Shown here: positions 47,428-56,077 of the stretch, piece by piece
Position numbering within the stretch: position 1 is the stretch's first letter
How the letters are laid out: each line of letters begins with the position of its first letter
Source: Nevskiales bacterium
GTDB lineage: Bacteria; Pseudomonadota; Gammaproteobacteria; Nevskiales; Nevskiaceae
Assembly (NCBI GenBank): GCA_028698335.1
Contig: JAQVDP010000010.1
Location: 106,332-170,331, forward strand
Reading direction: 5' to 3'
Length of the DNA: 64,000 nt
Program-made: the position numbers and the translations under genes
Notes under the pieces: model-generated
Database searches by the model: none
What the model was told of the DNA's origin: nothing
The model's input: only the letters and a program-made list of their open reading frames with translations

Positions 47428-48009
47428 ATGAACGACCGCATCCGACTCAGTCTCTTCGCCGCCCTGACGGCACTGGCGCTCAGCGCCTGCGCACCGGACA
47501 CGCCGGATTCGCCCCCCTCGCCCCAGGCCGAAGCCGAGACGACCGAGGCGGCCCAGAGCGACACGCCGGCCACCGAACCCGCGGCGCCCGCAGCAACCCC
47601 GGCGCCGACGCCGAAGCCGGCCACCACCACCGCCGCCCGCCCGCGGCCGGCGACACCGCAGCCGACGCCGAGCACCTGCTACGACTGCGGCACCGTGACC
47701 TCGGTCACCCAGGTCCAGCAGAAGGGCGAAGGCTCCGGCGCGGGCGCGGTCGCAGGTGCGGTCGCCGGCGGCGTCGCCGGCCATCAGGTCGGCGGCGGCC
47801 GCGGCAAGGACCTGGCCACCGTCGCCGGCGCCATCCTCGGCGCCATGGCGGGCCACGAGATCGAGCAACGCGCGCGGTCGACGACCTCGTACGACATCGG
47901 GATCGCGATGGAGGACGGCAGCTCGCGCCTGATCAACGTTCCCGACCCGGCCGGCCTGACCGTGGGCACGCGGGTCCGCGTCGACGGCAACTCGATCTAT
48001 CCGCGCTGA
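47428..48009 (+). CDS. Glycine-zipper (17-kDa antigen/SlyB-like) lipoprotein
   Basis: A 193-residue lipoprotein (lipobox LSAC, after MNDRIRLSLFAALTALA). It has a Pro/Ala/Thr-rich linker (about 25-85), a CYDCG motif, then a glycine zipper GAGAVAGAVAGGVAGHQVGG and GAILGAMAGHEIEQ that forms paired helices in the membrane, and a small C-terminal beta domain (IGIAMEDGSSRLI to RVRVDGNSIYPR). Such proteins stabilise the envelope. GGAG lies about nine bases before the ATG. Confidence 0.85.
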   Translation: MNDRIRLSLFAALTALALSACAPDTPDSPPSPQAEAETTEAAQSDTPATEPAAPAATPAPTPKPATTTAARPRPATPQPTPSTCYDCGTVTSVTQVQQKGEGSGAGAVAGAVAGGVAGHQVGGGRGKDLATVAGAILGAMAGHEIEQRARSTTSYDIGIAMEDGSSRLINVPDPAGLTVGTRVRVDGNSIYPR

Positions 48010-48041
48010 CGGCCGACGCTTCAGCCCGGGCATCCCCCGGC

Positions 48042-48075
48042 AGCCCCGCGGCGAGATTCGCCGCGGGGCTTTTTT
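48042..48075 (+). terminator. Intrinsic terminator after the glycine-zipper gene
   Basis: AGCCCCGCGGCGA (48042-48054) and its complement (48058-48070) form a perfect 13-bp stem with a three-base loop followed by TTTTT. It ends 33-66 nt after the stop codon and isolates purD. Confidence 0.92.
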
Positions 48076-48154
48076 GGGCCAGCACGCCGGCCGGCTTTGG
48101 GTTTGACGGCGCATTGGGTACCCTATCGCCCCTTTTTTGACCGGGTTGGCAATC

Positions 48155-49447
48155 ATGGCGCAGGCGCTCAAGGTTCTGGTGATCGGCAGCGGCGGGCGTG
48201 AGCACGCGCTAGCATGGAAACTGTCGCAGTCGCCGCGCGTCGCCGAAGTGATCGTCGCCCCCGGCAACGCCGGGACCGCCCACGAGCCACGGATGCGCAA
48301 CGTCGCGGTCAAGGCCGAGGACGTGGACGGCCTGCTGCGCCTGGCCCGCGAGGAAGGCGTGGACTTCACCGTCGTCGGCCCCGAGGCGCCGCTGGCGCTG
48401 GGCGTGGTCGATGCGTTCCAGGCCGCCGGCCTGCGCATCTTCGGCCCCAACAAGGCCGCCGCACAGCTTGAAGCGTCCAAGGCCTTCACCAAGGACTTCC
48501 TTGATCGCCATCAGATCCCGACGGCGCAGTATCGCGTGTTCACCGACATCGATCCGGCCTGCGCCTACATTGCCGAGCGCGGCGCCCCGATCGTGGTCAA
48601 GGCCGACGGCCTGGCCGCCGGCAAGGGGGTCGTCGTCGCGCAGACCGTCGAGGAAGCGCAGACCGCGGTGCGGGACATGCTTGGCGGCAGCATGCTCGGG
48701 CAGGCCGGCGCCCGCGTCGTGGTCGAGGACTTCCTCGACGGCGAAGAGGCCAGCTTCATCGTCGTCGCCAGCGGCAGCCAGTACGTGGTGATGGCGACCA
48801 GCCAGGACCACAAGCGCATCGGCGACGGCGATACCGGCCCGAACACCGGCGGCATGGGCGCCTATTCGCCCGCGCCGGTGGTCACCGCGGAGGTGCACGC
48901 ACGCGCCTGTCGCGAGGTGATCGAGCCGACCCTCGCCGGCATGATCGCCGAAGGCGCGCCGTTCACCGGATTCCTGTACGCCGGCCTGATGATCAACCGC
49001 GACGGCGCGCCGCGCGTGCTCGAATTCAATGTGCGCATGGGCGATCCGGAGACCCAGCCGATCCTGTATCGACTCGAATCGGACCTGCTCGACCTGCTCG
49101 AAGCCGCCGTCGACGCCCGCCTCGATCAGGTCGAGCCGCGCTGGAGCGCGGAGCCTTCGCTCGGCGTGGTGATGGCCGCCGCGAATTATCCCGGCACGCC
49201 CCGCAAGGGCGATGCCATTGAAGGCCTGGACGCGGATCTCGGTGGCGCCAAGGTGTTTCACGCCGGCACCGCCGAACAGGACGGCAAGATCGTCACCAGC
49301 GGCGGCCGCGTCCTCTGCGTCGTCGCCCGCGGGGCGAATGTCCGCGCCGCGCAGCAGGCGGCCTATGCGGCGGTCGACAAGATCCGCTGGAACGGCGTGC
49401 AGTACCGCCGCGACATCGGCTACCGCGCAATCGCCCGCGAGGACTGA
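48155..49447 (+). CDS. purD: Phosphoribosylamine-glycine ligase
   Basis: PurD condenses phosphoribosylamine with glycine using ATP, the second step of purine synthesis. The product has 430 residues (E. coli 429). It shows the N-terminal VLVIGSGGREHALAWKL, the ATP-grasp domain with VKADGLAAGKGVVVA and GEEASFIV, and the HKRIGDGDTGPNTGGMGAYS signature. It starts at 48155 (MAQALKVLVIG). It is not next to purH here. Confidence 0.97.
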   Translation: MAQALKVLVIGSGGREHALAWKLSQSPRVAEVIVAPGNAGTAHEPRMRNVAVKAEDVDGLLRLAREEGVDFTVVGPEAPLALGVVDAFQAAGLRIFGPNKAAAQLEASKAFTKDFLDRHQIPTAQYRVFTDIDPACAYIAERGAPIVVKADGLAAGKGVVVAQTVEEAQTAVRDMLGGSMLGQAGARVVVEDFLDGEEASFIVVASGSQYVVMATSQDHKRIGDGDTGPNTGGMGAYSPAPVVTAEVHARACREVIEPTLAGMIAEGAPFTGFLYAGLMINRDGAPRVLEFNVRMGDPETQPILYRLESDLLDLLEAAVDARLDQVEPRWSAEPSLGVVMAAANYPGTPRKGDAIEGLDADLGGAKVFHAGTAEQDGKIVTSGGRVLCVVARGANVRAAQQAAYAAVDKIRWNGVQYRRDIGYRAIARED

Positions 49448-49545
49448 CCGCCCCGGAGCGGGATCCCGCCGCCGGCAGGCGGCATGGTGCTTGCTGAATC
49501 TTCGACACCCCCGCCGGTATAGGGGACACGGAGATCTCACGCACC

Positions 49546-50670
49546 ATGAAGTTCGGTCCGCCACTCCGCGGCACGGCCCTGCTCGCGCTGGGCCTGCTGC
49601 TCGCATGCGGCCACGTCCTGGCCACACCGCTGGGTCTGCCGCCGCTGCCGGTTCCGGCGGACAACCCGCAGACCCCGGCGAAGATCCGCCTGGGCGAACA
49701 GCTGTTTCACGACACCCGCTTCAGCAGCACCGGTGAGATCGCCTGCAAGAACTGCCATCTGGACGCGATCGCATTTCACGACGGCAGGCCGGTGCCGCGC
49801 GGCGTGCACATGGCGCGCGGCACGCGCAACGCCCCCACCGTGGTCAACGCCGCGTACTTCGAACTGCAGTTCTGGGATGGCCGGGCGCGGTCCCTGGAAC
49901 AGCAGGCGACGCAACCGCTGCTCAACCCGGTCGAGCACGGGCTGCGCGACGCCGCCGAGGTGGTGCGGATCCTGCGCAGCGACCCCGGATACGTCGAGCA
50001 GATCCGCGCGGTGTTCGGGGCCAGCGCCGACGCGATCACGCCGGCGCACTTCGGCCGTGCGGTCGCCGCCTACGAACGCACGCTGATCGCCGGCGATTCG
50101 CCGTTCGACCGCTGGTACTACGGCGGCGACGCGAAGGCCCTGTCCGCAGCCGCCCGACGGGGCTTCGAGGTCTTCACCGGCGCCGGACACTGCGCCCAGT
50201 GCCACCCGGTCGGCCCGACCGATGCCCTGTTCACCGACCAGCGCTTCCACAACGTCAACGCCGGCTTCGCACGCCTGGGTCCGGCGCCGGAGCAGCTCGC
50301 GCGTCGGTATCGGGACACCCGTGCGAGCAATCTCGACCACGCCGTGCTCAGCGAGCTGCAGATCTCGGAACTGGGACGCTACGCGGTGAGCGACCGGCTC
50401 GAGGATCTGGGCGCCTTCAAGACGCCGGGGCTGCGCAACATCGCGCGCACCGCACCCTATCTGCACGACGGCAGCCTCAACACGCTGGAGAAGGTCGTGC
50501 GCTTCTTCGACAACGGCGGCAAGCTCGACCCGGACGATCCCGGCCCCAATCCGTTCCAGTCCCCGCTGATCCGGCCACTGGGCCTCAGCGAACAGCAGCG
50601 CAGCGATCTGGTCGCGTTTCTCGAAAGCCTGACCAGCCCCGAGTACCAGCCGCAGCGCTACCGCCGCTGA
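49546..50670 (+). CDS. Di-heme cytochrome c peroxidase/MauG-family protein
   Basis: A periplasmic protein of 374 residues with a signal peptide (to about 26). Two c-type heme motifs are visible, CKNCH (67-71) and CAQCH (216-220), with the expected GTRNAPTVVNA and KTPGLRNIARTAPYLHDG segments. CcpA-type enzymes reduce hydrogen peroxide; MauG relatives oxidise other substrates. The family is clear, the substrate is not. It starts 98 nt after purD and is convergent with the SDR gene, whose stop is 8 nt away. Confidence 0.9.
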   Translation: MKFGPPLRGTALLALGLLLACGHVLATPLGLPPLPVPADNPQTPAKIRLGEQLFHDTRFSSTGEIACKNCHLDAIAFHDGRPVPRGVHMARGTRNAPTVVNAAYFELQFWDGRARSLEQQATQPLLNPVEHGLRDAAEVVRILRSDPGYVEQIRAVFGASADAITPAHFGRAVAAYERTLIAGDSPFDRWYYGGDAKALSAAARRGFEVFTGAGHCAQCHPVGPTDALFTDQRFHNVNAGFARLGPAPEQLARRYRDTRASNLDHAVLSELQISELGRYAVSDRLEDLGAFKTPGLRNIARTAPYLHDGSLNTLEKVVRFFDNGGKLDPDDPGPNPFQSPLIRPLGLSEQQRSDLVAFLESLTSPEYQPQRYRR

Positions 50671-50677
50671 CGCCGGC

Positions 50678-51652
50678 TCAGTCGAGATAGCGCAGGCCGG
50701 TCGCCGCCTCGCACAGGGTCCACAGCCGCGCACACTGTGCGTCATCGAGCGCGGGCGCGGACGGCTTGACGCGCGTCGGCTCGCCGCTCATCTCGCCAAA
50801 GCCATCCGGCCCCCAGAACGAACCGCCGTCGACGTCGCCGCCGGCTGCCGCGTACAGGATCGGGCGCGCACCGTTGCCCGGCGCCTGGCCGAAAAAGGTC
50901 ATCGCGACCCACAACGCCCAGTCACTCAGGTGATCGGTGATGCGGCGGCGGGGCTGTCCCTGGCGGCTGTCGCCCAGCGGGGTCCGGGCGACACCGGGGT
51001 GCGCCGCGACCGCCGTCAACCCGATCCCGGCTGCGCGCACGCGCGCATCCAGCGCCATGGCCAGCATCAGGCAGGCGAGCTTGGCCTGGTTGTAGGCCCG
51101 CTGCGGCGCGTAGTCGCGCTCACCGTGGACATCGTCGAAGTCGATCCGCGCGTGCCGATGCACCAGACTCGACACCCACACCACGCGGGGTGCCGGCGCA
51201 CGCCGCAGCGCATCGAGCAGCAGGCCGGTCAGTGCGAAGTGACCGAGCACGTTGATCCCGAACTTCAACTCGAATCCGTCGGCGGTGGTCCGCCGCTGCA
51301 GCGGCGGCAGGATGCCGGCGTTGTTGACGAGGATGTCGAGCGCGATCTTGCCGTCGTCCAGCTCGGATGCGAACTGCCGGATGCGGGCAAGATCGGCCAG
51401 GTCGAGTTCGCGGAACTCGACCTCGGCACCCGGCGCCAGCGCGCGGATGCGCGCCGCCGCGGCATGGCCGCCGACGACGTTGCGATCGGCCAGGATCACG
51501 GTCGCGCCGCGGCTGGCCAGACCGGTCGCGGTCTCCAGGCCGAGACCGCTTGCGGCACCGGTGACCAGCGCGCGCTTGCCGGACAGATCGGGCAGGCGCT
51601 GCGCACACCACTGCACGGTGTCGCGTTCGGATGACGGGACGCTCGCAGCCAT
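50678..51652 (-). CDS. Short-chain dehydrogenase/reductase (retinol-dehydrogenase-like)
   Basis: A 324-residue NAD(P)-dependent oxidoreductase of the SDR superfamily, longer than the classical 250. TGAASGLG (31-38) binds the dinucleotide, NNAG (110-113) follows, and the catalytic residues are S161/S162, Y187 and K191 (YNQAK). The sequence resembles retinol/WWOX-type SDRs common in Actinobacteria and in lipid-degrading Proteobacteria. It is the last gene of the four-gene catabolic operon, 12 nt after the OYE gene. Confidence 0.85.
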   Translation of the reverse strand: MAASVPSSERDTVQWCAQRLPDLSGKRALVTGAASGLGLETATGLASRGATVILADRNVVGGHAAAARIRALAPGAEVEFRELDLADLARIRQFASELDDGKIALDILVNNAGILPPLQRRTTADGFELKFGINVLGHFALTGLLLDALRRAPAPRVVWVSSLVHRHARIDFDDVHGERDYAPQRAYNQAKLACLMLAMALDARVRAAGIGLTAVAAHPGVARTPLGDSRQGQPRRRITDHLSDWALWVAMTFFGQAPGNGARPILYAAAGGDVDGGSFWGPDGFGEMSGEPTRVKPSAPALDDAQCARLWTLCEAATGLRYLD

Positions 51653-51664
51653 CTTCAGGACTCC

Positions 51665-52897
51665 TCAGCCCGCCGCGGGCATGCGGTTGAGTTCGACATC
51701 ATCCGGCGGATTGAGCACGCAGCGCGTGCCGCCGGGTGTGTACATCATCACCACGCATTCGTTGCACGCGGTACAACCCGACACGTCGGCGCGACCGTCG
51801 CGGAACTTGTTGACCAGCTCCGGATCGTGGATCAGCGCGCGCCCCATCACCACGCAGTCGAAACCGTCGTCCATCGCCTGGCCGACGCCGGCGACCGACT
51901 TGGCGCCGCCGAGGTAGGCCAGCGGCATGCGCACCGCCGCACGAATCCGCCGCGAGTGTTCGAGAAAATACATCTCGTGGAACGGGATCTTCGGTTCCCA
52001 CAGACGCATCATCCGCGTCGCCAGCTTCACCACCGGGTTCTGCACCGTCTCGACCGCGGCGGCCGGCATGTTGCTGCCGAAGATCGCCCACGGCGATTCG
52101 ACGTTCATGCCGCCGGACAGCACCAGCAGGTGCGCTCCGGCCTGCTCGAGCACCTTTGCCACCTCGATCGCGTCATCCGCGGTGGCACCCCCCTTGAAGC
52201 CCTCGGTGACGCAGATCTTGCAGGTCACCGCCAGCTCGGAGCCGACCGCATCGAGCACCCGCGACAGCACCTCGGCCGGATAGCGCGCGCGCTGCGCCGC
52301 AGCGCCGCCGTAGCCGTCGCGACGCTTGTTGTACTTGGGCGAGATGAACTGGCTCAGCAGGTAGCCGTGACCCATGTGGATCTCGACCGCGTCGAATCCG
52401 GCGTCGCGCGCGCGGCGCGCGCCGGCGACGAACTCGTCGGCGACCCGTTCGAGGTCCGCCGCTGTCATCGCGGTCTTGAACAGGCGCCCGCTGATCACGC
52501 CTGGCGGATTCAGGCCGCCGGATGCACTCAGCGGATAGCGCGTCGACAGCTTCGGCAGGAAGGTGAACGCTCCGCCATGGGTGATCTGGGCACAGGCCGC
52601 GGCACCCTCGCGATGCACGGCGTCGGTGAGCACGCGCAGATGCGGCAGACTGGGGGCATCCAGCGTGACCTGATCCTCGAAGGTGCGGCCGTCGGCGCTG
52701 ATCGCGCAATAGGCCACGGTGGTCATCGCCGCACCGCCGGCCGCCATGCGCCGATGGTGCTCGACCAGCATCTTCGACGGCACACCGCCCTTGGCCATCC
52801 CCTCGTTGGTCGCGGACTTGATGAAACGGTTGCGCAGACGCAGCGGGCCGATGTCGATTGGCGCGAATGCCGGCAACAGTGCGGCGGGCGTGCTCAT
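51665..52897 (-). CDS. NADH:flavin oxidoreductase (Old Yellow Enzyme family) with 4-Cys motif
   Basis: The product has 410 residues forming an FMN-binding TIM barrel; KSATNEGMAKGG near the start and EIHMGHGYLLSQF are typical. At the C-terminus C375, C378, C381 and C393 (C-x2-C-x2-C-x11-C) could hold an iron-sulfur cluster, as in 2,4-dienoyl-CoA reductases, but the FAD/NADH domains of those enzymes are absent. It reduces an activated C=C bond; the substrate is unknown. Its start overlaps the crotonase stop by 4 nt. Confidence 0.85.
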   Translation of the reverse strand: MSTPAALLPAFAPIDIGPLRLRNRFIKSATNEGMAKGGVPSKMLVEHHRRMAAGGAAMTTVAYCAISADGRTFEDQVTLDAPSLPHLRVLTDAVHREGAAACAQITHGGAFTFLPKLSTRYPLSASGGLNPPGVISGRLFKTAMTAADLERVADEFVAGARRARDAGFDAVEIHMGHGYLLSQFISPKYNKRRDGYGGAAAQRARYPAEVLSRVLDAVGSELAVTCKICVTEGFKGGATADDAIEVAKVLEQAGAHLLVLSGGMNVESPWAIFGSNMPAAAVETVQNPVVKLATRMMRLWEPKIPFHEMYFLEHSRRIRAAVRMPLAYLGGAKSVAGVGQAMDDGFDCVVMGRALIHDPELVNKFRDGRADVSGCTACNECVVMMYTPGGTRCVLNPPDDVELNRMPAAG

Positions 52898-53673
52898 GTG
52901 CGGGTGCTCCGGCTCAGGAAGGCGTCGACGCGGCGACGGAAATCAGCAGTGGCGGCACAGCCCAGAAACGCGGCGCGCTCGGCATCGAGCAGCTCGGCCA
53001 GCGAACCGGTCTCGGCCTGATTCAGCAGCGCCTTGAACGCGCGCACGGCCTGCACCGGTTGCTGCGCGAGCTGGGTGGCCAGCGCTTCGGTCTGCGCCGC
53101 CAGCGAATCGAGGTCGACCACCCGCGCCACCAGCCCGAGTGCCTGCGCCTCTGCGGCGCCGAGCGCCCCGCGCAACAGCAATACGTCCATCGCCCGCTGC
53201 GCACCGATACGCCGCGTCAGCGTGTAGCTGAGTCCGCCGTCCGACGAAGTCCCCAGCGCCGGATAACCGACGACGAAACGCGCGTCGGCGGCGCAGATCA
53301 CCAGATCGCAGGCCATCGCCAGCGAGAAACCGGCGCCGGCGGCAGCCCCCGCGACACTGGCAACGACCGGCTGCGGCATTGCCCGGATCGTGCGTACCGC
53401 GCGGTGCAGCGGGTCGATGATGCCGCCCAGCCGGCCTTCGAGATCGGAGAACGATTCGGCGATCGCGGCGATGTCACCGCCGGCGCAGAACTGCGCATCG
53501 GCGCCACGCAGCACGACCGCGCGGATCTGCGCATCGTCCGCCAGCGCTTCGAGATGATCCGCCAACGCCTGCGCCGAGGCCCGGGAGATCACCGGCATCC
53601 GCCCGGGCGCGAGCAGCCTCAGATACGCAACCCCGGCCTCGGACCGGGACAGGTCCAGCCATTGTTCCGACAT
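52894..53673 (-). CDS. Enoyl-CoA hydratase/isomerase-family (crotonase) protein
   Basis: The ATG at 53673 (MSEQWLDLSR) gives 259 residues. The oxyanion-hole segments (FCAGGDIAAIA at about 62-72 and VAGAAAGAGFSLAMACDL) are present. The Glu expected in GGGxELA is Ser here, while D145 (SSDGG) occupies the second acid position. It may therefore be an isomerase or hydrolase rather than a classical hydratase. It lies 10 nt after the upstream SDR, overlapping the OYE start by 4 nt. Confidence 0.85.
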   Translation of the reverse strand: MSEQWLDLSRSEAGVAYLRLLAPGRMPVISRASAQALADHLEALADDAQIRAVVLRGADAQFCAGGDIAAIAESFSDLEGRLGGIIDPLHRAVRTIRAMPQPVVASVAGAAAGAGFSLAMACDLVICAADARFVVGYPALGTSSDGGLSYTLTRRIGAQRAMDVLLLRGALGAAEAQALGLVARVVDLDSLAAQTEALATQLAQQPVQAVRAFKALLNQAETGSLAELLDAERAAFLGCAATADFRRRVDAFLSRSTRT

Positions 53674-53683
53674 CGGCGCCCCC

Positions 53684-54439
53684 TCAGCCGAGAAAGGCCT
53701 GGCCGCCGTCGACTCCGATCGACTGGCCATTGATGTAGCGACAGCGCTCGGAACACAGCGTCGCGACGAAGCGGCCGACGTCCTGCTCGCAGTCGCCGAC
53801 CCGCCCCTGCGGCACCGTCGCGACGAAGGCGGCGGCCTCCTCGGGGCGTGCCGCGGTCCAGCCCTGCATCGCCGGGGAATTCGCCAGCGGCAGGATCGCG
53901 TTGGTGCGGATGCCGTCCACCGCCCATTCGCAGGCGGCCGCCCGCGTCAGTTGGCGGATCGCCTCCTTGACCGCGGCATAGGCGCCGTAGCCGCTCAGGT
54001 CCCAGCGCTTGGCGGCGGCGGTGGCGAAGTTGACGATGCAGCCGTCACCCTTCAGATGCGGATGACACAGTTTCATCAGCCGGAAGGTCGCCAGCGGGCC
54101 GGATTCCCAGCCACCGGCAAAGGCCTCGTCGCTGACCTGGTCGAGCGCGCCCAACGGGACTTCCTGGGCATTGTTGACGAGGATGTTGATCCGCCCGTAG
54201 CGCCCGACCACCGTGTCGACGCAGCGTGCGAGCGACGCCGGGTCGCGGACGTTGCATTCGACCGCGAGCGCCTCGCCGCCACGGGCCTCGATCCGGCGAA
54301 TCGTGTCATCGAGCTTCGCGCGCGTCCTCCCGACCACCGCCACCGCGGCGCCTTCGGCGGCCAACGCCAGTGCGATGCCCTGGCCCACGCCCTGTCCGGC
54401 GCCGGTCACCAGCGCCACCTTCCCCCCCAACTCGGCCAT
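53684..54439 (-). CDS. Short-chain dehydrogenase (classical SDR)
   Basis: A 251-residue protein, starting MAELGGKVALVTGAGQGVG; the dinucleotide loop is 12-19. NNAQ (89-92) replaces NNAG, the usual catalytic Ser region reads IVNFAT (T140), and Y154 and K158 (YAAVK) are present. The C-terminus VDGGQAFLG is typical. It begins the SDR-crotonase-OYE-SDR operon, 111 nt from the dioxygenase gene upstream. Confidence 0.88.
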   Translation of the reverse strand: MAELGGKVALVTGAGQGVGQGIALALAAEGAAVAVVGRTRAKLDDTIRRIEARGGEALAVECNVRDPASLARCVDTVVGRYGRINILVNNAQEVPLGALDQVSDEAFAGGWESGPLATFRLMKLCHPHLKGDGCIVNFATAAAKRWDLSGYGAYAAVKEAIRQLTRAAACEWAVDGIRTNAILPLANSPAMQGWTAARPEEAAAFVATVPQGRVGDCEQDVGRFVATLCSERCRYINGQSIGVDGGQAFLG

Positions 54440-54550
54440 CGACCTCTCCCCGTCTGTCGCCGCGCACGGTGACGATGACCGCACGCGAAATCGTGGAAAG
54501 GCTAGTGTGGAAGGCGGAACCGGCGCCCGCCTAACCCGCGTGCAGTAGAT

Positions 54551-55369
54551 TCAGGCCGCGGCGCCGAACAGACAGGCCGACTGCACGCTGCCGAGAACGA
54601 CATCCTCGAAGACCTTGGCACCGGGATCCCCGCCGGCGGCGCCAGCGACGACGTGCAACGGCAGCAGGTGCTCGGCGCGCGGATGGCTCGCCAGCGCCGC
54701 CGGCGCCTCCTGCCAGCGTTGCAGACGTGCCTCGCGTTCGGGCGCCGGGCAGGCCACGGTCTCGGCCAGCCAGTCATCGAAGCTGCGCGATGCCGCCAGC
54801 ACCGCCGGCGACCCGGAAAAGAAGGCGCGCAGATTGTGATAGCTCATGCCACTGCCGACGATCAGCACCCCCTCTTCGCGCAGCGGCGCCAGCGCGCGGC
54901 CGACCGCCAGATGCTCGGCCGGATCGAGCCCGGCGCGCAGCGACAGCTGCAACACCGGCACGTCGGCCTGCGGAAACGCCAGCATCATCGGAATGAAAAC
55001 GCCATGGTCCCAGTCGCGCCGCTGCTCGATCTCGATCTCGATGCCGGCACCCGCCAGCAGCTGTGCGGCCCGCTCGGCCAGCGCCGGCGCGCCCGGCGCC
55101 GGCCAGCGCAATTCGTAGGTGTGCGGCGGGAAACCGCCATAGTCGAACAGCAAGCCTGGATGCGCACGCCCGTTGACGGCGAAACGCGGCGCTTCCCAAT
55201 GCGCCGACACCAGCAGCAGCGCCTGCGGCGTGGCGCCGACGAGCCGCGGCAGGGCGCGCAGCCAGTCGCCCATCGCCCGCCAGGTATCCGGCGGATCCCA
55301 GTCCATGAAGAAGCAGGGGCCGGCACCGTGCGGAACGAACACGGTCGGCATGATGACGGAACGAGCCAT
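54551..55369 (-). CDS. DODA-type (LigB superfamily) extradiol dioxygenase
   Basis: A 272-residue protein of the 4,5-DOPA-dioxygenase/LigB superfamily. H14 (VPHGAGP), H57 (SAHWEA), H178 (SYHNL) and H234 (AEHLLPLH) are positioned as the metal and acid-base residues. Members cleave catechols or similar aromatics extradiol; YgiD-type members are widespread and their natural substrates are often unknown. It is on the same strand as the SDR operon, 111 nt upstream, and could be part of the same transcript. Confidence 0.88.
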   Translation of the reverse strand: MARSVIMPTVFVPHGAGPCFFMDWDPPDTWRAMGDWLRALPRLVGATPQALLLVSAHWEAPRFAVNGRAHPGLLFDYGGFPPHTYELRWPAPGAPALAERAAQLLAGAGIEIEIEQRRDWDHGVFIPMMLAFPQADVPVLQLSLRAGLDPAEHLAVGRALAPLREEGVLIVGSGMSYHNLRAFFSGSPAVLAASRSFDDWLAETVACPAPEREARLQRWQEAPAALASHPRAEHLLPLHVVAGAAGGDPGAKVFEDVVLGSVQSACLFGAAA

Positions 55370-55456
55370 CGCGAATCACCCGAAAACGGCCTGCCCCATC
55401 ATGGCACGTCACCGGGACAACTGACATGCCATCCCAAGCCCTTCTAAACTGAGCGC

Positions 55457-55987
55457 ATGGTCCGCGACATTCTCCGCATGGGCGATGCCCGCCTGCTGCA
55501 GATCTGCCACCCGGTCGAGCGCTTCGACACGGCGGAATTGCATGCGCTGGTCCGCGACATGCGCGACACCATGGCGGCCGCCAATGGCGCGGGACTGGCG
55601 GCACCCCAGATCGGCGTCCCGCTGCGGGTGGTGATCTTCGGCGTCGAGCACAACCCTCGCTACCCGCAGGCCGAGGCGGTTCCGTATACCGTGCTGTGCA
55701 ATCCGGTCCTGACGTCCCTGTCCGAACAGATGGACGACGACTGGGAAGGCTGCCTGAGCGTGCCGGGCATGCGGGGCCTGGTGCCGCGCCACCGCGAACT
55801 GCATTACCGCGGATTCGATGAGTTCGGCACGCCGGTCGCCCGCGACGCCAGCGGATTCCATGCCCGCGTCGTGCAGCACGAATGCGATCATCTCGACGGC
55901 ATTCTGTATCCGCGGCGGATCCGCGACCTGCGCCAGTTCGGCTACACCGACGTGCTGTTTCCGGGGCAGGTCCTGGTGGACGACTGA
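55457..55987 (+). CDS. def: Peptide deformylase
   Basis: Deformylase removes the formyl group from new N-termini. The product has 176 residues. Motif 1 [10 protein letters not shown] (44-53), motif 2 EGCLSVPG with Cys99, and motif 3 HECDHLDG (141-148) with H141, E142 and H145 are intact. It is not next to fmt, so it may be a second def copy. The gene diverges from the dioxygenase, 87 nt away. Confidence 0.95.
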   Translation: MVRDILRMGDARLLQICHPVERFDTAELHALVRDMRDTMAAANGAGLAAPQIGVPLRVVIFGVEHNPRYPQAEAVPYTVLCNPVLTSLSEQMDDDWEGCLSVPGMRGLVPRHRELHYRGFDEFGTPVARDASGFHARVVQHECDHLDGILYPRRIRDLRQFGYTDVLFPGQVLVDD

Positions 55988-56000
55988 CCCCTGGGGCCGT

Positions 56001-56014
56001 TTGACCTCAGTCAA
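56001..56014 (+). promoter_or_regulatory. FNR/CRP-type palindrome upstream of the usp gene
   Basis: TTGACCTCAGTCAA is a perfect palindrome of two TTGAC half-sites separated by four bases, close to the FNR/Anr/Dnr consensus TTGAT-N4-ATCAA. It lies 63 nt before the UspA start codon. A start near 56049 would place the centre at about -41.5, the class II activation position. No Fnr or Dnr gene is in the window. Confidence 0.55.
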
Positions 56015-56077
56015 TGTGGCGCGTTGCGGGAACGCGCAGACTCGACCGCACCCAACAGACAACGAGCGCGAAACACC

